DNA from: Phytohabitans sp036906915
GTDB lineage: Bacteria > Actinomycetota > Actinomycetes > Mycobacteriales > Micromonosporaceae
Length of the DNA stretch: 64,000 nt
Direction: 5' to 3'
Assembly (NCBI RefSeq): GCF_036906915.1
Contig: NZ_JBAKHX010000032.1
Location: 20,416 to 84,415, forward strand
Made by a program: the position numbers and the translations under genes. Below the pieces are notes generated by a model. The model saw only the letters and a list, made by a program, of their open reading frames with translations, did no database searches and was not told where the DNA came from. Below are positions 34,390 to 42,099 of this stretch, in pieces. How positions within the stretch are numbered: the first letter of the stretch is position 1; each line of letters begins with the position of its first letter.

Positions 34390-35568
34390 CTAGGCGCAGG
34401 CGCCTGTTCCGGTGGCTCGGGTGCGGGACTGGCCTGCCGTTGCCACCGGCGAGGCTTCCTGGGCGCTTACCGCGAACCCGGTGTTCCGGTCGTCGGCGGC
34501 CGCCGCGAAGATCACCCCGAGCACCTGACCGTTCGTCCCGACCAGCGGGCCGCCCGAGTTTCCACTCCGCACCAGCGCCCGGATCGTGTAGATCTCCCGG
34601 GTCACGTCCTTCGAGTCGTAGATGTCTGGCCCGGTGATGTCGCCGAGGTCGCGGACGCGGGCGGACTGGGCGTTGAACGGCCCGTCGAGCGGGAACCCGA
34701 GCACGATCGCGTCCGCGTTGGCCTGGGCGTCGCGCTGCGCGAAGGGCATCACCGGCGCGTCCAGGCCGGGAACGTACAGCACAGCCAGGTCGCGGTTGGG
34801 GTCGTAGACGACCACCCGACCGTCGAGCTTTTCATCGCCGATCTCCACCTCGACCGAACGGGTGCCGGCGACCACGTGCGCGTTGGTCATGACGCGCTCT
34901 TCGGCGTACACGAAGCCGGAGCCCTCGATACGCCGGGAGCAGCTGGGCGCGGTGCCCAGGACCTTGACCACCGACGGCCGCGCGTTGGCGACCACCCGGG
35001 AGCCGGCGAGCCGCGGGTCCGGAGCCGCCACCTCGCGCGCGCGGGTCGGCGACAGCTCGCCGAACACCTCGGGGAAGCCCTGCGTGTCGACAGTCTCGCG
35101 GAGCGCTTGCGAGAGGGCCTGAGCCTGCTCGGGCATGACGCGGTTGACGCCGTGCAGGATCGCGCTGTTGCGGACCGAGCTGGCCAGCCAGGGCAGCGAC
35201 GACGCTCCGAGCGGCACCGCCACGAGCCACGCGACCACGAGTACGGCCAGCACCGAGACGACGGCACCACCGGCGTCGTCGACGCGGCGCCCGACTCGGC
35301 TGGTGATGGCGTGCCGTAGGTGGGTGCCGAGCCAGCCGGCCAGGGCCTGTCCGAGCACCGCGAGCCCGAAGATGGCGATGAGCGAAACGACGACGCGTAC
35401 GGCATCGTCGGCGAACCGCTGGGCCACGAACGGCCCGAGCTGGAGCCCGATCAGGGCACCGCCGAAGAAGCCGGCGAATGACAGCGCACCGATGACAAAT
35501 CCCTGTCGGTATCCGCTGATCGCGAACAACAGCATGAGCAGCACAAGGGCGACATCGATGGCGGACAC
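34390..35568 (-). CDS. marP: MarP-like membrane serine protease (CvpA + trypsin-like)
   Basis: 392 residues: four membrane helices of a CvpA-type domain (about 3-20, 24-45, 58-80, 100-120) and an extracytoplasmic chymotrypsin-fold protease with H231 (MTNAHVVAG), D260 (NRDLAVL) and S338 (RSGNSGGPL). Cys210 and Cys391 are placed to form the disulfide seen in M. tuberculosis MarP. In mycobacteria this protease is needed for acid resistance through activation of a peptidoglycan hydrolase. It ends the capA-nth-thioredoxin-NUDIX-marP run. Confidence 0.93.
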   Translation of the reverse strand: MSAIDVALVLLMLLFAISGYRQGFVIGALSFAGFFGGALIGLQLGPFVAQRFADDAVRVVVSLIAIFGLAVLGQALAGWLGTHLRHAITSRVGRRVDDAGGAVVSVLAVLVVAWLVAVPLGASSLPWLASSVRNSAILHGVNRVMPEQAQALSQALRETVDTQGFPEVFGELSPTRAREVAAPDPRLAGSRVVANARPSVVKVLGTAPSCSRRIEGSGFVYAEERVMTNAHVVAGTRSVEVEIGDEKLDGRVVVYDPNRDLAVLYVPGLDAPVMPFAQRDAQANADAIVLGFPLDGPFNAQSARVRDLGDITGPDIYDSKDVTREIYTIRALVRSGNSGGPLVGTNGQVLGVIFAAAADDRNTGFAVSAQEASPVATAGQSRTRATGTGACA

Positions 35569-35647
35569 GCGTCAAGGGTACGGGGGTCCCGCGAGTACCG
35601 GAGCCGACGCGCTAAGCCCATACAAAGCAGCCTCAAAGGCGACCTGT

Positions 35648-36322
35648 TCAGCTCACCAGATCGGACTCATCGGTGCCGGTGGGCGGAGGGCTGATCGGAA
35701 TGTCGGCGACCCTGTCGCGGGGCCACGGCCGGGCCCAACCAGCCATCTCCAGGAGTGCGGAGAGGACCCCGGCGGTGAAGCCCCACACCAACATCCCGCG
35801 TACTTCGAACGCCGGTCCCATCCACCCGCTCGGATGACGGATCTGGAGCCGGTTGTCGGGGTCGACAAGCTCGGCGATGGGGAGCCGCGCGACGTGCGCC
35901 ACCTCGGCCGGATCTTTGGGGTGCACCTCGTGCGGCGCGTGCCACCACGCGAGCACCGGCGTGACCACGAAGTCACTGACGGGAATCCACAGCGGAGGCA
36001 GGTCGGCGAGCACGGTGACGGAGGCGGGGTCGAGGTCGACCTCCTCCTGTGCCTCGCGCAGGGCGGTGGCGACCGCGTCGGCGTCGCCCGGGTCGCTCGC
36101 CCCACCGGGAAATGCGGGCTGCCCGGCGTGGGTGCGCAGCGTCGCCGCCCGCTGGAGCATGAGCACGTCGGGTTCGCCGTCGTGCTCGCCGAGGAGGATG
36201 AGAACGGCGCTCGGCCGGCCGCTGTCGGTAGGGGTGGGCAGGCGGGTGAAGTCTTCGACCCGAGCGTTCCGGAGCCGGTCGAGCAGCGGCGCCAACCAGT
36301 CGGGCGTCCCGTTGGTGGTCAT
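35648..36322 (-). CDS. NUDIX hydrolase, CoA pyrophosphatase-like
   Basis: 224 residues. The NUDIX box FPGGASDPGDADAVATALRE-AQEEV, with RTHAGQPAFPGG upstream, is the arrangement of the CoA diphosphatase (NUDT7/YeaB) subfamily. It would hydrolyse CoA or a related nucleotide to 4'-phosphopantetheine and 3',5'-ADP. The order marP-NUDIX-thioredoxin-nth equals Rv3671c-Rv3674c. The acidic C-terminal tail is not conserved in families I know. Confidence 0.88.
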   Translation of the reverse strand: MTTNGTPDWLAPLLDRLRNARVEDFTRLPTPTDSGRPSAVLILLGEHDGEPDVLMLQRAATLRTHAGQPAFPGGASDPGDADAVATALREAQEEVDLDPASVTVLADLPPLWIPVSDFVVTPVLAWWHAPHEVHPKDPAEVAHVARLPIAELVDPDNRLQIRHPSGWMGPAFEVRGMLVWGFTAGVLSALLEMAGWARPWPRDRVADIPISPPPTGTDESDLVS

Positions 36323-36392
36323 GCGCCGCCGCCCGCGGCAGAGGGCCAGGGTTGCAGCGAGTGGAGCCGAGCGCCGGCTAGATCTGCGGCAC

Positions 36393-36980
36393 TCATGGGA
36401 GCGTCACCCCGAGGTGCTGGGCGGCCAGGGTGGCGAGCGCCGCGTCGTCGAGCGCGGCCGCGTTGTACAGGTGCCGGATCTTGCCTTGCTGGTCGACGAA
36501 GAGCGTGACCGGCAAGGGCCGCCCGGAGAGCTTGATGCGGAACCGCTCCGAGCGGTCGTACAGGTTGGGGTAGGTCACGCCGAGGTCTTCGGCGAGCGAC
36601 CCGCCCGCCTCGCGGGTGTCGTGGGTGTCGACGCCGATGACGTGGACCTTGCCGGCGGCACGCTCGGCGAAGCGCTGGAACGCCGGCATCTCGTCACGGC
36701 AGGGCGCGCACCACGAGCCCCACAGGTTGACGACGGCCGGCCCGCGGATGGCGCTCACCTGGACCGTGGCGTCGCCTGTGAAGCAGGGCAGGGCGATGTC
36801 GGGCAGCGGCGCGGCGTCGGCCGGTGCCGGTCCTGGGCTGGCGGTCGCCTGAGCCGGCGGCGCGGTCAGCGCGGCACAGTCGGCGAACGGTGCCGGAGCG
36901 GCCTTCGGCGCCGGCTCCGGGTCGTCGGAGCATCCGGCGAGCAGCAGCGCCACCATCAGGGCGCAGGCGACCCGCTTCAC
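36393..36980 (-). CDS. TlpA/ResA-like thioredoxin lipoprotein
   Basis: The GTG at 36980 overlaps the nth stop (GTGA) and gives 195 residues. A lipoprotein signal ends with the lipobox LLLAGC (Cys19 or so). An Ala/Pro linker precedes a thioredoxin domain with the active site WCAPC in WGSWCAPCRDEMPAFQRF and the cis-proline loop GRPLPVTLFVD. It is anchored outside the membrane and would reduce or exchange disulfides, possibly in cytochrome c maturation or wall proteins. Substrates are unknown. Confidence 0.92.
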   Translation of the reverse strand: MKRVACALMVALLLAGCSDDPEPAPKAAPAPFADCAALTAPPAQATASPGPAPADAAPLPDIALPCFTGDATVQVSAIRGPAVVNLWGSWCAPCRDEMPAFQRFAERAAGKVHVIGVDTHDTREAGGSLAEDLGVTYPNLYDRSERFRIKLSGRPLPVTLFVDQQGKIRHLYNAAALDDAALATLAAQHLGVTLP

Positions 36981-37753
36981 GGTGCCTCCGGCTCGGTCAC
37001 CGCCTTGGCGGGCACCAACTCCGGGTCGACACCGGCCACGGCGGCAAGATCGCGGGCGCGCGGACCCTTGAGCAGCTTGGCCGCGGCGGCGGCCTCGGTG
37101 GGTCCGGTGCCGTACGCCGGGCAGAGCTTGGTGAGAGTACAGGCACCGCAGGCCGGCTTGCGAGCATGGCAGACCCGCCGGCCGTGGAAGATCACCCGGT
37201 GGGAGAGCATCGTCCACTCACGCTTCTCGATCAGCGCCCCCACGGCGTGCTCGATTTTGACGGGGTCGGAATCGGCGGTCCACTCCCACCGCCGGACGAG
37301 CCGCTGGAAGTGCGTGTCGACGGTGATGCCCGGCACGTCGAAGGCGTTGCCGAGCACGACGTTGGCCGTCTTGCGGCCGACGCCCGGCAGCGTGACCATC
37401 TCCGCCAGCGTGCGCGGCACCTCCCCACCGAACCGGTCGCGGATCGCCGCCGACAGCCCCATCGCCGACTTGGTCTTGGCTCGGAAGAAGCCGGTCGGCT
37501 TGAGGATCTGCTCGACGTCTTCGGGGTTGGCCGCGGCCAGGTCCTCGGGGGTGGGGTACTTGGCGAACAGCGTGGGCGTGGTCAGGTTGACCCGGACGTC
37601 GGTGGTCTGTGCCGACAGCACGGTGGCGATCAGCAACTGGAAGGCGTTCTCGAAGTCGAGCTCGCAGTGCGCGTCGGGGTGGGTCTCTTCCAGCAGGCGC
37701 GCCATCTTCCGGGCACGCCGCTTCCGCGACAAGTCACTCTCAGTACGGGCCAC
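36977..37753 (-). CDS. nth: endonuclease III (DNA glycosylase/AP lyase)
   Basis: Base-excision repair enzyme removing oxidised pyrimidines. 258 residues with the helix-hairpin-helix LPGVGRKTANVVLG, the catalytic aspartate in TVDTHFQRLVRR and the four-cysteine iron-sulfur loop C-x6-C-x2-C-x5-C in CHARKPACGACTLTKLC. The catalytic lysine lies in the preceding SAQTTDVRVN region. The C-terminal 40 residues extend beyond the usual end. Next to crp on one side and the thioredoxin gene on the other, as in mycobacteria. Confidence 0.96.
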   Translation of the reverse strand: MARTESDLSRKRRARKMARLLEETHPDAHCELDFENAFQLLIATVLSAQTTDVRVNLTTPTLFAKYPTPEDLAAANPEDVEQILKPTGFFRAKTKSAMGLSAAIRDRFGGEVPRTLAEMVTLPGVGRKTANVVLGNAFDVPGITVDTHFQRLVRRWEWTADSDPVKIEHAVGALIEKREWTMLSHRVIFHGRRVCHARKPACGACTLTKLCPAYGTGPTEAAAAAKLLKGPRARDLAAVAGVDPELVPAKAVTEPEAP

Positions 37754-37776
37754 GGCGAAAGAGTACGCTGTGCGGG

Positions 37777-37800
37777 TTTGTCCTCGCTCCGCTCGGACGG
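37777..37800. repeat. short structured repeat copy 4
   Basis: TTGTCC-TCGCTCCGCTC-GGACGG: the conserved 11-base loop (37784-37794) is flanked by arms that pair through 4 Watson-Crick and 2 G-T pairs. It sits in the gap between capA and nth. The following CGGCTC is shared with the copy at 24947. Confidence 0.6.
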
Positions 37801-37801
37801 C

Positions 37802-38992
37802 TCAGCCGGCTGCGGGAGCGGTGATCTTGCCCTTGCTGTCAAGCTTGGCGCCGGTGGTCGGGAAGTCCGCCTTGCTGAGCTGGGCCACCTGCTTGGCGCC
37901 CCGGTGCGCGTTGTCCATGGTCGGCAGGCCGGCGCTGTTCATGGCCGTCGAGATGAGCTGGCCGCTGGCGAACGCGCCGTCCGGTGTCACCGAGACCTTG
38001 AGCACACCACCGAGCCCGAGCACCCCGTTGCCGCTCAACGTCTTGCCGCCGCCCGCGAAGTTGCCCAGGCTGTACGCGATCAGCCGGTCCTTGTAGAACT
38101 CCATGCCGCGCAGCACGTGCGGGCCGTGCCCCACGATCAGATCGGCGCCCGCGTCGATCATCGCGTGCGAGAACTTGATCGGGTCGCCCCTATTTTCCCC
38201 GAGGAAGAGCTCGGTGCCTGGCTTGACGTGGGTCTTGTCGGAGCCTTCGGCACCCATGTGCACCTGGACGACCACCACGTCCGCCATGGTCGCGGCCTTC
38301 TTGACGACCTCGGCGGCCTCGTCGATGTCGGTGAGGCTGTTCGACCACGGGTACGAGGAGAAGCCGGCCACGGCGACCGATACGCCTTCGACGTCGACCA
38401 CGGTGATCTCGTCTGGGGCGCCGGTGTGCTTGAGCCCGTGGTCCTTCAGTGCCTTCTGGGTGTTGCGGTACCCCGCCGCCCCGTAGTCGTTGCCATGGTT
38501 GTTGGCCTGGTTGAGCAGCTCGAAGCCGGCTTCCTTCAGGTGTGCCGCGTACGACGGCGGGGCCCGGAACTGGAAGCAGCGGGTGGAGTTGGCGCTGCAC
38601 TTGCCGGCGCCGGTGTCGTCGGTGAGCGGCTCTTCGAGGTTGCCCATCACGAGGTCGGCCGCGAGCGCGGACTTGACCGCGTTGAAGAAGCCCTTGCCGC
38701 CGCCGGCGGGAAGCCTGTTGGGCGCGTTGCCCATGATGATGTCGCCGGTGGCCGACATCGAGATGGTGGCCGGCGGCGCCTCGGCGGACCGGGTCGGGGA
38801 GGGCGCGGCCGATCCGGAAGGCTCCTGGACCGCGTCGCCCTGCCAGAGTGGCGCCCCGGACCCGTCGTCGCGGTTGGCGACGAAGGCCACAGCGGCGAGA
38901 CCGACTCCGAGCAGCACAGCGACGACCGCGAGCACAGCGAGGATGGGACGCCGTGTGCGGCCGGAACGCTCGTGCGGCCCGGGGTAACTCAT
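37802..38992 (-). CDS. CapA-family (PGA_cap) metallophosphatase-like protein, membrane anchored
   Basis: 396 residues with a basic N-terminus, one membrane helix (about 16-39) and a Ser/Pro linker. The PGA_cap domain begins ISMSATGDIIMGN and contains NLEEPLT, QANNHGNDYG, VVVVQVHMGAEG and ADLIVGHGPHVLRG. The family is related to calcineurin-type phosphoesterases and includes poly-gamma-glutamate synthesis protein CapA; no capBC genes are nearby. An outside-facing hydrolase of unknown substrate is the cautious reading. Confidence 0.88.
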   Translation of the reverse strand: MSYPGPHERSGRTRRPILAVLAVVAVLLGVGLAAVAFVANRDDGSGAPLWQGDAVQEPSGSAAPSPTRSAEAPPATISMSATGDIIMGNAPNRLPAGGGKGFFNAVKSALAADLVMGNLEEPLTDDTGAGKCSANSTRCFQFRAPPSYAAHLKEAGFELLNQANNHGNDYGAAGYRNTQKALKDHGLKHTGAPDEITVVDVEGVSVAVAGFSSYPWSNSLTDIDEAAEVVKKAATMADVVVVQVHMGAEGSDKTHVKPGTELFLGENRGDPIKFSHAMIDAGADLIVGHGPHVLRGMEFYKDRLIAYSLGNFAGGGKTLSGNGVLGLGGVLKVSVTPDGAFASGQLISTAMNSAGLPTMDNAHRGAKQVAQLSKADFPTTGAKLDSKGKITAPAAG

Positions 38993-39031
38993 CGTTACGC
39001 GACGATACCGGCCACCCGCAAGGCCAGCGAA

Positions 39032-39730
39032 CTACTGATTTCGGTCGGACCAGGGCATCCCGGACCCCTTGCCGGTGCCGCCGCCTGATCGGACGGCCGC
39101 ATGGACCGAACGGGCGATCCGGCCTCCCCATTCCGAGCGCGGACCGCCGTAAGCGGCAGCCGGGCCGTCCGGCGGACACACCACGCAGACCGCGTCGGTG
39201 GCCGTACCCGTGGCGGCGACGCCGAGGTCCCACAGCGCCTGCGCCTTCGCCTCGGTAGCCGTGGCCACCGCGTTGACCAGCGCGCCCTCGGACAGCCGCA
39301 CGGGCACGGCGACCACGATATTGACGGTGCCGACGCGCGACGAATCGGCGTCGGGTGCCGCCGCCCAGATGGGAGCACCGAGCCCCACGGTGGCCCACAC
39401 CCGAACCCCCTCGTCCGCGGCGGTGACCACCTCCGCGACGTCTACGCCTGTCATCAGGCCGACGCCGGGTCCCTCGAACCCCAACTCGGCCGCCAACTCA
39501 CACAGGTGTGCGTCCGGATCGTCCCGGTCATACCACATTGGTACGGTAGCGTTGATGATCCACTGACGGAGCCCGATACCACCACCGAGCGGCGCGGACG
39601 AGATGGCCAACAACGGGCGGCCGATCCGCCAGGCCAGCAGCGGGATGTTCCGGCCGTCCTCGTGACGGTCTCCAAGGATCGGCTCCAGCACCACCTGCTG
39701 GACTTTACGATCAAGATTCCGGGGGTGCAC
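39032..39730 (-). CDS. cbiZ: adenosylcobinamide amidohydrolase
   Basis: A 232-residue CbiZ-type protein that removes the aminopropanol part of (adenosyl)cobinamide, allowing salvage of incomplete corrinoids. Matching features are SSAPLGGGIG near 45, the GLMTGVDV segment, VRVWATVGLGAP, and TVNIVVAVPVRLSEGALVNA. It stands alone here with no other cobalamin gene. It starts with GTG at 39730 and diverges from crp across a 96-base gap. Confidence 0.85.
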   Translation of the reverse strand: MHPRNLDRKVQQVVLEPILGDRHEDGRNIPLLAWRIGRPLLAISSAPLGGGIGLRQWIINATVPMWYDRDDPDAHLCELAAELGFEGPGVGLMTGVDVAEVVTAADEGVRVWATVGLGAPIWAAAPDADSSRVGTVNIVVAVPVRLSEGALVNAVATATEAKAQALWDLGVAATGTATDAVCVVCPPDGPAAAYGGPRSEWGGRIARSVHAAVRSGGGTGKGSGMPWSDRNQ

Positions 39731-39777
39731 GCCCGGACATCTCCGACGTGCGCCTAGACTTACTGCGCGCGCGACTC

Positions 39778-39795
39778 ACCGGCTGATATGCCGGT
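39778..39795. promoter_or_regulatory. inverted repeat between cbiZ and crp
   Basis: ACCGGC-TGATAT-GCCGGT, a perfect 6-base inverted repeat, 31 bases upstream of the crp start. It is not the TGTGA-N6-TCACA site of Crp itself. A regulator binding site for crp is possible. Confidence 0.3.
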
Positions 39796-39826
39796 AAGTG
39801 ACCGGATGCGCAGGCGGAGGTGCGGT

Positions 39827-40504
39827 ATGGACGAGGTACTGGCCCGCAGTGGGATCTTCCAGGGCGTCGACCCGGAGGCGGCGGAAGCGCTCGCCAAAGA
39901 GATGGAGACGATCGAGACCCGTAAGGGCGAGGTGGTCTTCAACGAGGGCGAGCCTGGCGACAGCCTCTACATTGTGCTGTCCGGCAAGATCAAGCTTGGT
40001 CGGCGTGCCGCCGACGGCCGGCAGAACCTCATCTCCGTCATGGGTCCGTCCGACATGCTGGGCGAGCTGTCACTGTTCGACCCGGGCCCGCGCACCGCGA
40101 CGGCCACCGCGGTCACCGACACGCGCCTCGCCCGCCTTCGCAAGCAGGCGCTGCGGCCGTGGCTCAACAACCGGCCCGAGATCGCCGAGCAACTGCTGAG
40201 GGTCCTGGCCCGCAGGCTGCGCCGCACCAACGACGCGCTGGCCGACCTGATCTTCACCGATGTGCCCGGCCGGGTCGCGAAAAACCTGCTCCAGATGGCC
40301 GGCAGGTTCGGCACCCGCGACGGCGGCGTCCTCCGGGTGACCCACGACCTCACTCAGGAGGAGCTGGCCCAGCTGGTCGGCGCCTCCCGCGAGACCGTCA
40401 ACAAGGCGCTCGCCGACTTCGCGTCGCGCGGCTGGCTGCGCCTCGACGGCAAGAGCGTGATCATCCTCGACCCGGAACGCTTGGCCCGCCGCGCCCGCGT
40501 CTGA
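39827..40504 (+). CDS. crp: Crp/Fnr-family transcriptional regulator
   Basis: The ATG at 39827 after GGAGG gives 225 residues, nearly the length of M. tuberculosis Crp (Rv3676), whose neighbourhood is also conserved. Residues 10-125 form the cyclic-nucleotide domain, with GEPGDSLYIVLSGKIKLG and the phosphate-binding cassette around GELSLFDPGPRTATATA. Residues 145-215 hold the winged helix (LTQEELAQLVGASRETVNKA). It probably binds cAMP as a global regulator. The next genes on this strand form a separate TetR-led operon. Confidence 0.95.
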   Translation: MDEVLARSGIFQGVDPEAAEALAKEMETIETRKGEVVFNEGEPGDSLYIVLSGKIKLGRRAADGRQNLISVMGPSDMLGELSLFDPGPRTATATAVTDTRLARLRKQALRPWLNNRPEIAEQLLRVLARRLRRTNDALADLIFTDVPGRVAKNLLQMAGRFGTRDGGVLRVTHDLTQEELAQLVGASRETVNKALADFASRGWLRLDGKSVIILDPERLARRARV

Positions 40505-40596
40505 CCCCGGCTAGCCGGTGGCGGGCAGGTCATACGTGCCCGGCGGGGCGCCACGATCAGCCCTGCCACCCCGTATCCGCGCGTACGCCCAGCGTG

Positions 40597-40624
40597 AAAA
40601 CAAGCAGGCTTGACTGTTTGTTTT
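40597..40624. promoter_or_regulatory. candidate TetR operator
   Basis: AAAACAAGCAG and CTGTTTGTTTT pair at 10 of 11 positions around a 6-base centre, ending 14 bases before the GTG of the TetR gene. It is conspicuously AT-rich in this GC-rich stretch. Position and symmetry suit an autoregulatory operator for the TetR-led operon. Confidence 0.55.
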
Positions 40625-40638
40625 GACGAGGGCAGGCT

Positions 40639-41289
40639 GTGGGTGTGTCGGTTCGTACCCCTCAACAGGAGCGCAGCCGCGCCACTCAGGCCCGCCTTCT
40701 GGAGTCCACCGTGGAGTGCCTCGTCGAGCGCGGCTGGTCGGGCACCACGACGACCGTTGTCGCGGCACGGGCCGGCGTCTCGCGCGGTGCCCAGCTGCAC
40801 CACTACCCCACCAAGTCCGAGTTGGTGATGGCCGCGGTCGAGCACCTGGCCGAGCGGCGCGCCGCGGAGATCCGGCAGGAGGCGGCCCTCCTGCCCGCCG
40901 GTCCGCAACGGCTCGACCGGGTCGTCGACATGCTGGCCGCGGCGTTCACCGGCCCGCTCTACGTGGCCGCCCTGGAGGTGTGGGTGGCCGCCCGCACCGA
41001 CCCCGACCTGCGGGCGGCGCTCATCCCGCTCGAAGCCCGCGTTGGCCGGGAGATGCACCGGCTCGCGGTCGACCTGCTCGGCGCCGACGAGCGCGCGCCC
41101 GGCGTACGGGAAGCCGTTCAGGCCACCCTCGACCTGCTGCGCGGGCTCGGCGTGGCCAACCTGCTCTCCGACGACACGGCCCGCCGCCAGGCACTGCTCA
41201 CGGTCTGGAAAAAACAGCTGGCCGCGCTTCCCGGCCTCGCCTACGGCTCGGCGGCTCGCGCGCCTCTAAGCCGCTCACACATTCTCTGA
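40639..41289 (+). CDS. TetR-family repressor of the following acyl-CoA operon
   Basis: 216 residues with a GTG start. The helix-turn-helix at about 30-52 (TTTVVAARAGVSRGAQLHHY) is followed by PTKSELVMAAVEHLAERR, typical of TetR regulators. The all-helical C-terminal ligand domain is not assignable. The gene is 15 bases ahead of the next gene, and a palindrome lies just upstream, so it probably represses the operon until an acyl-CoA or terpenoid ligand appears. Confidence 0.92.
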   Translation: MGVSVRTPQQERSRATQARLLESTVECLVERGWSGTTTTVVAARAGVSRGAQLHHYPTKSELVMAAVEHLAERRAAEIRQEAALLPAGPQRLDRVVDMLAAAFTGPLYVAALEVWVAARTDPDLRAALIPLEARVGREMHRLAVDLLGADERAPGVREAVQATLDLLRGLGVANLLSDDTARRQALLTVWKKQLAALPGLAYGSAARAPLSRSHIL

Positions 41290-41304
41290 GAGGAGACGAC
41301 GCCC

Positions 41305-42099
41305 ATGGCCGACCTCGGCGGACTGCTCGCCGACCTCGCCGACGAGTCGGCCGACTTGGACGCCCGGGTCGGTCCGCTGCCGGACGCGCACTGGACCCGG
41401 CTGACGCCCGCCGACGGCTGGACCATCGCGCACCAGATCGCCCACCTCACGTGGACCGACCACATCGCGCTGCTGGCAGCCACCGACGTCGATGCGTTCT
41501 ACGCCTCGCTCGCCTATGCCGCGACCGACCCTGACCACTTCATCGACCGCGGCGCCGAGGAGTTCCTGGCGCCGACGCCCGAGCTGCTGGCCCGCTGGCG
41601 CACCGGCCGGGCGGCACTCGCCGACGCGCTCAAGGCGACGCCACCGGGCACGCGGCTGCCCTGGTACGGCACCGAGATGTCGGCGGCGTCGATGGCGACC
41701 GCACGGATCATGGAGACGTTCGCGCACGGCCAGGACATCGCGGACACGCTCGGCCATCGCAAGGTGCCGACCCCACGCCTGCGGCACGTGGCGCACCTCG
41801 GCTTCCGCACCCTCGCCCACAGCTTCCGCAGTCACGGCCGCCCGGCCCCCGAGGCGCCGGTCCGGGTCGAGCTGGTCGGGCCCGACGGCCTCTGGACGTA
41901 CGGTCCCGCCGACGCCGCCGACCGGGTGACCGGCCCGGCGCTCGACTTCTGCCTGCTCGTCACGCAGCGCCGACACCGCGCCGACCTGGCCCTGATGGCC
42001 ACCGGTCCGGTCGCCGACGAGTGGCTCGACATCGCACAGGCCTTCGCCGGTCCTCCAGGCACCGGCCGTCGACCAGCCGGCCAGCAGAGCCTGCCGTGA
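41305..42099 (+). CDS. TIGR03084-type DinB/maleylpyruvate-isomerase-fold protein
   Basis: 264 residues, start after GAGAGGAGA. The N-terminal half is a four-helix bundle (GWTIAHQIAHLTWTDHIALL) with histidines at the positions that bind metal in mycothiol-dependent maleylpyruvate isomerase and DinB proteins, including H47, and H144 in METFAHGQDIADTLG. The family is often named TIGR03084 and accompanies AtuA/acyl-CoA carboxylase clusters in actinobacteria. The reaction is unknown; a thiol-dependent step on the same substrate is possible. Overlaps the next gene as GTGA. Confidence 0.85.
   Translation: MADLGGLLADLADESADLDARVGPLPDAHWTRLTPADGWTIAHQIAHLTWTDHIALLAATDVDAFYASLAYAATDPDHFIDRGAEEFLAPTPELLARWRTGRAALADALKATPPGTRLPWYGTEMSAASMATARIMETFAHGQDIADTLGHRKVPTPRLRHVAHLGFRTLAHSFRSHGRPAPEAPVRVELVGPDGLWTYGPADAADRVTGPALDFCLLVTQRRHRADLALMATGPVADEWLDIAQAFAGPPGTGRRPAGQQSLP

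Noticed and set aside
35853..39088. Plus-strand frames of 747 and 754 codons
   Set aside because: They run across NUDIX, thioredoxin, nth and capA genes in the opposite direction and show no domain.
39827..39850. Crp autoregulatory site in the cbiZ-crp gap
   Set aside because: Only isolated GTGAC is present; no TGTGA-N6-TCACA-like palindrome could be found there.
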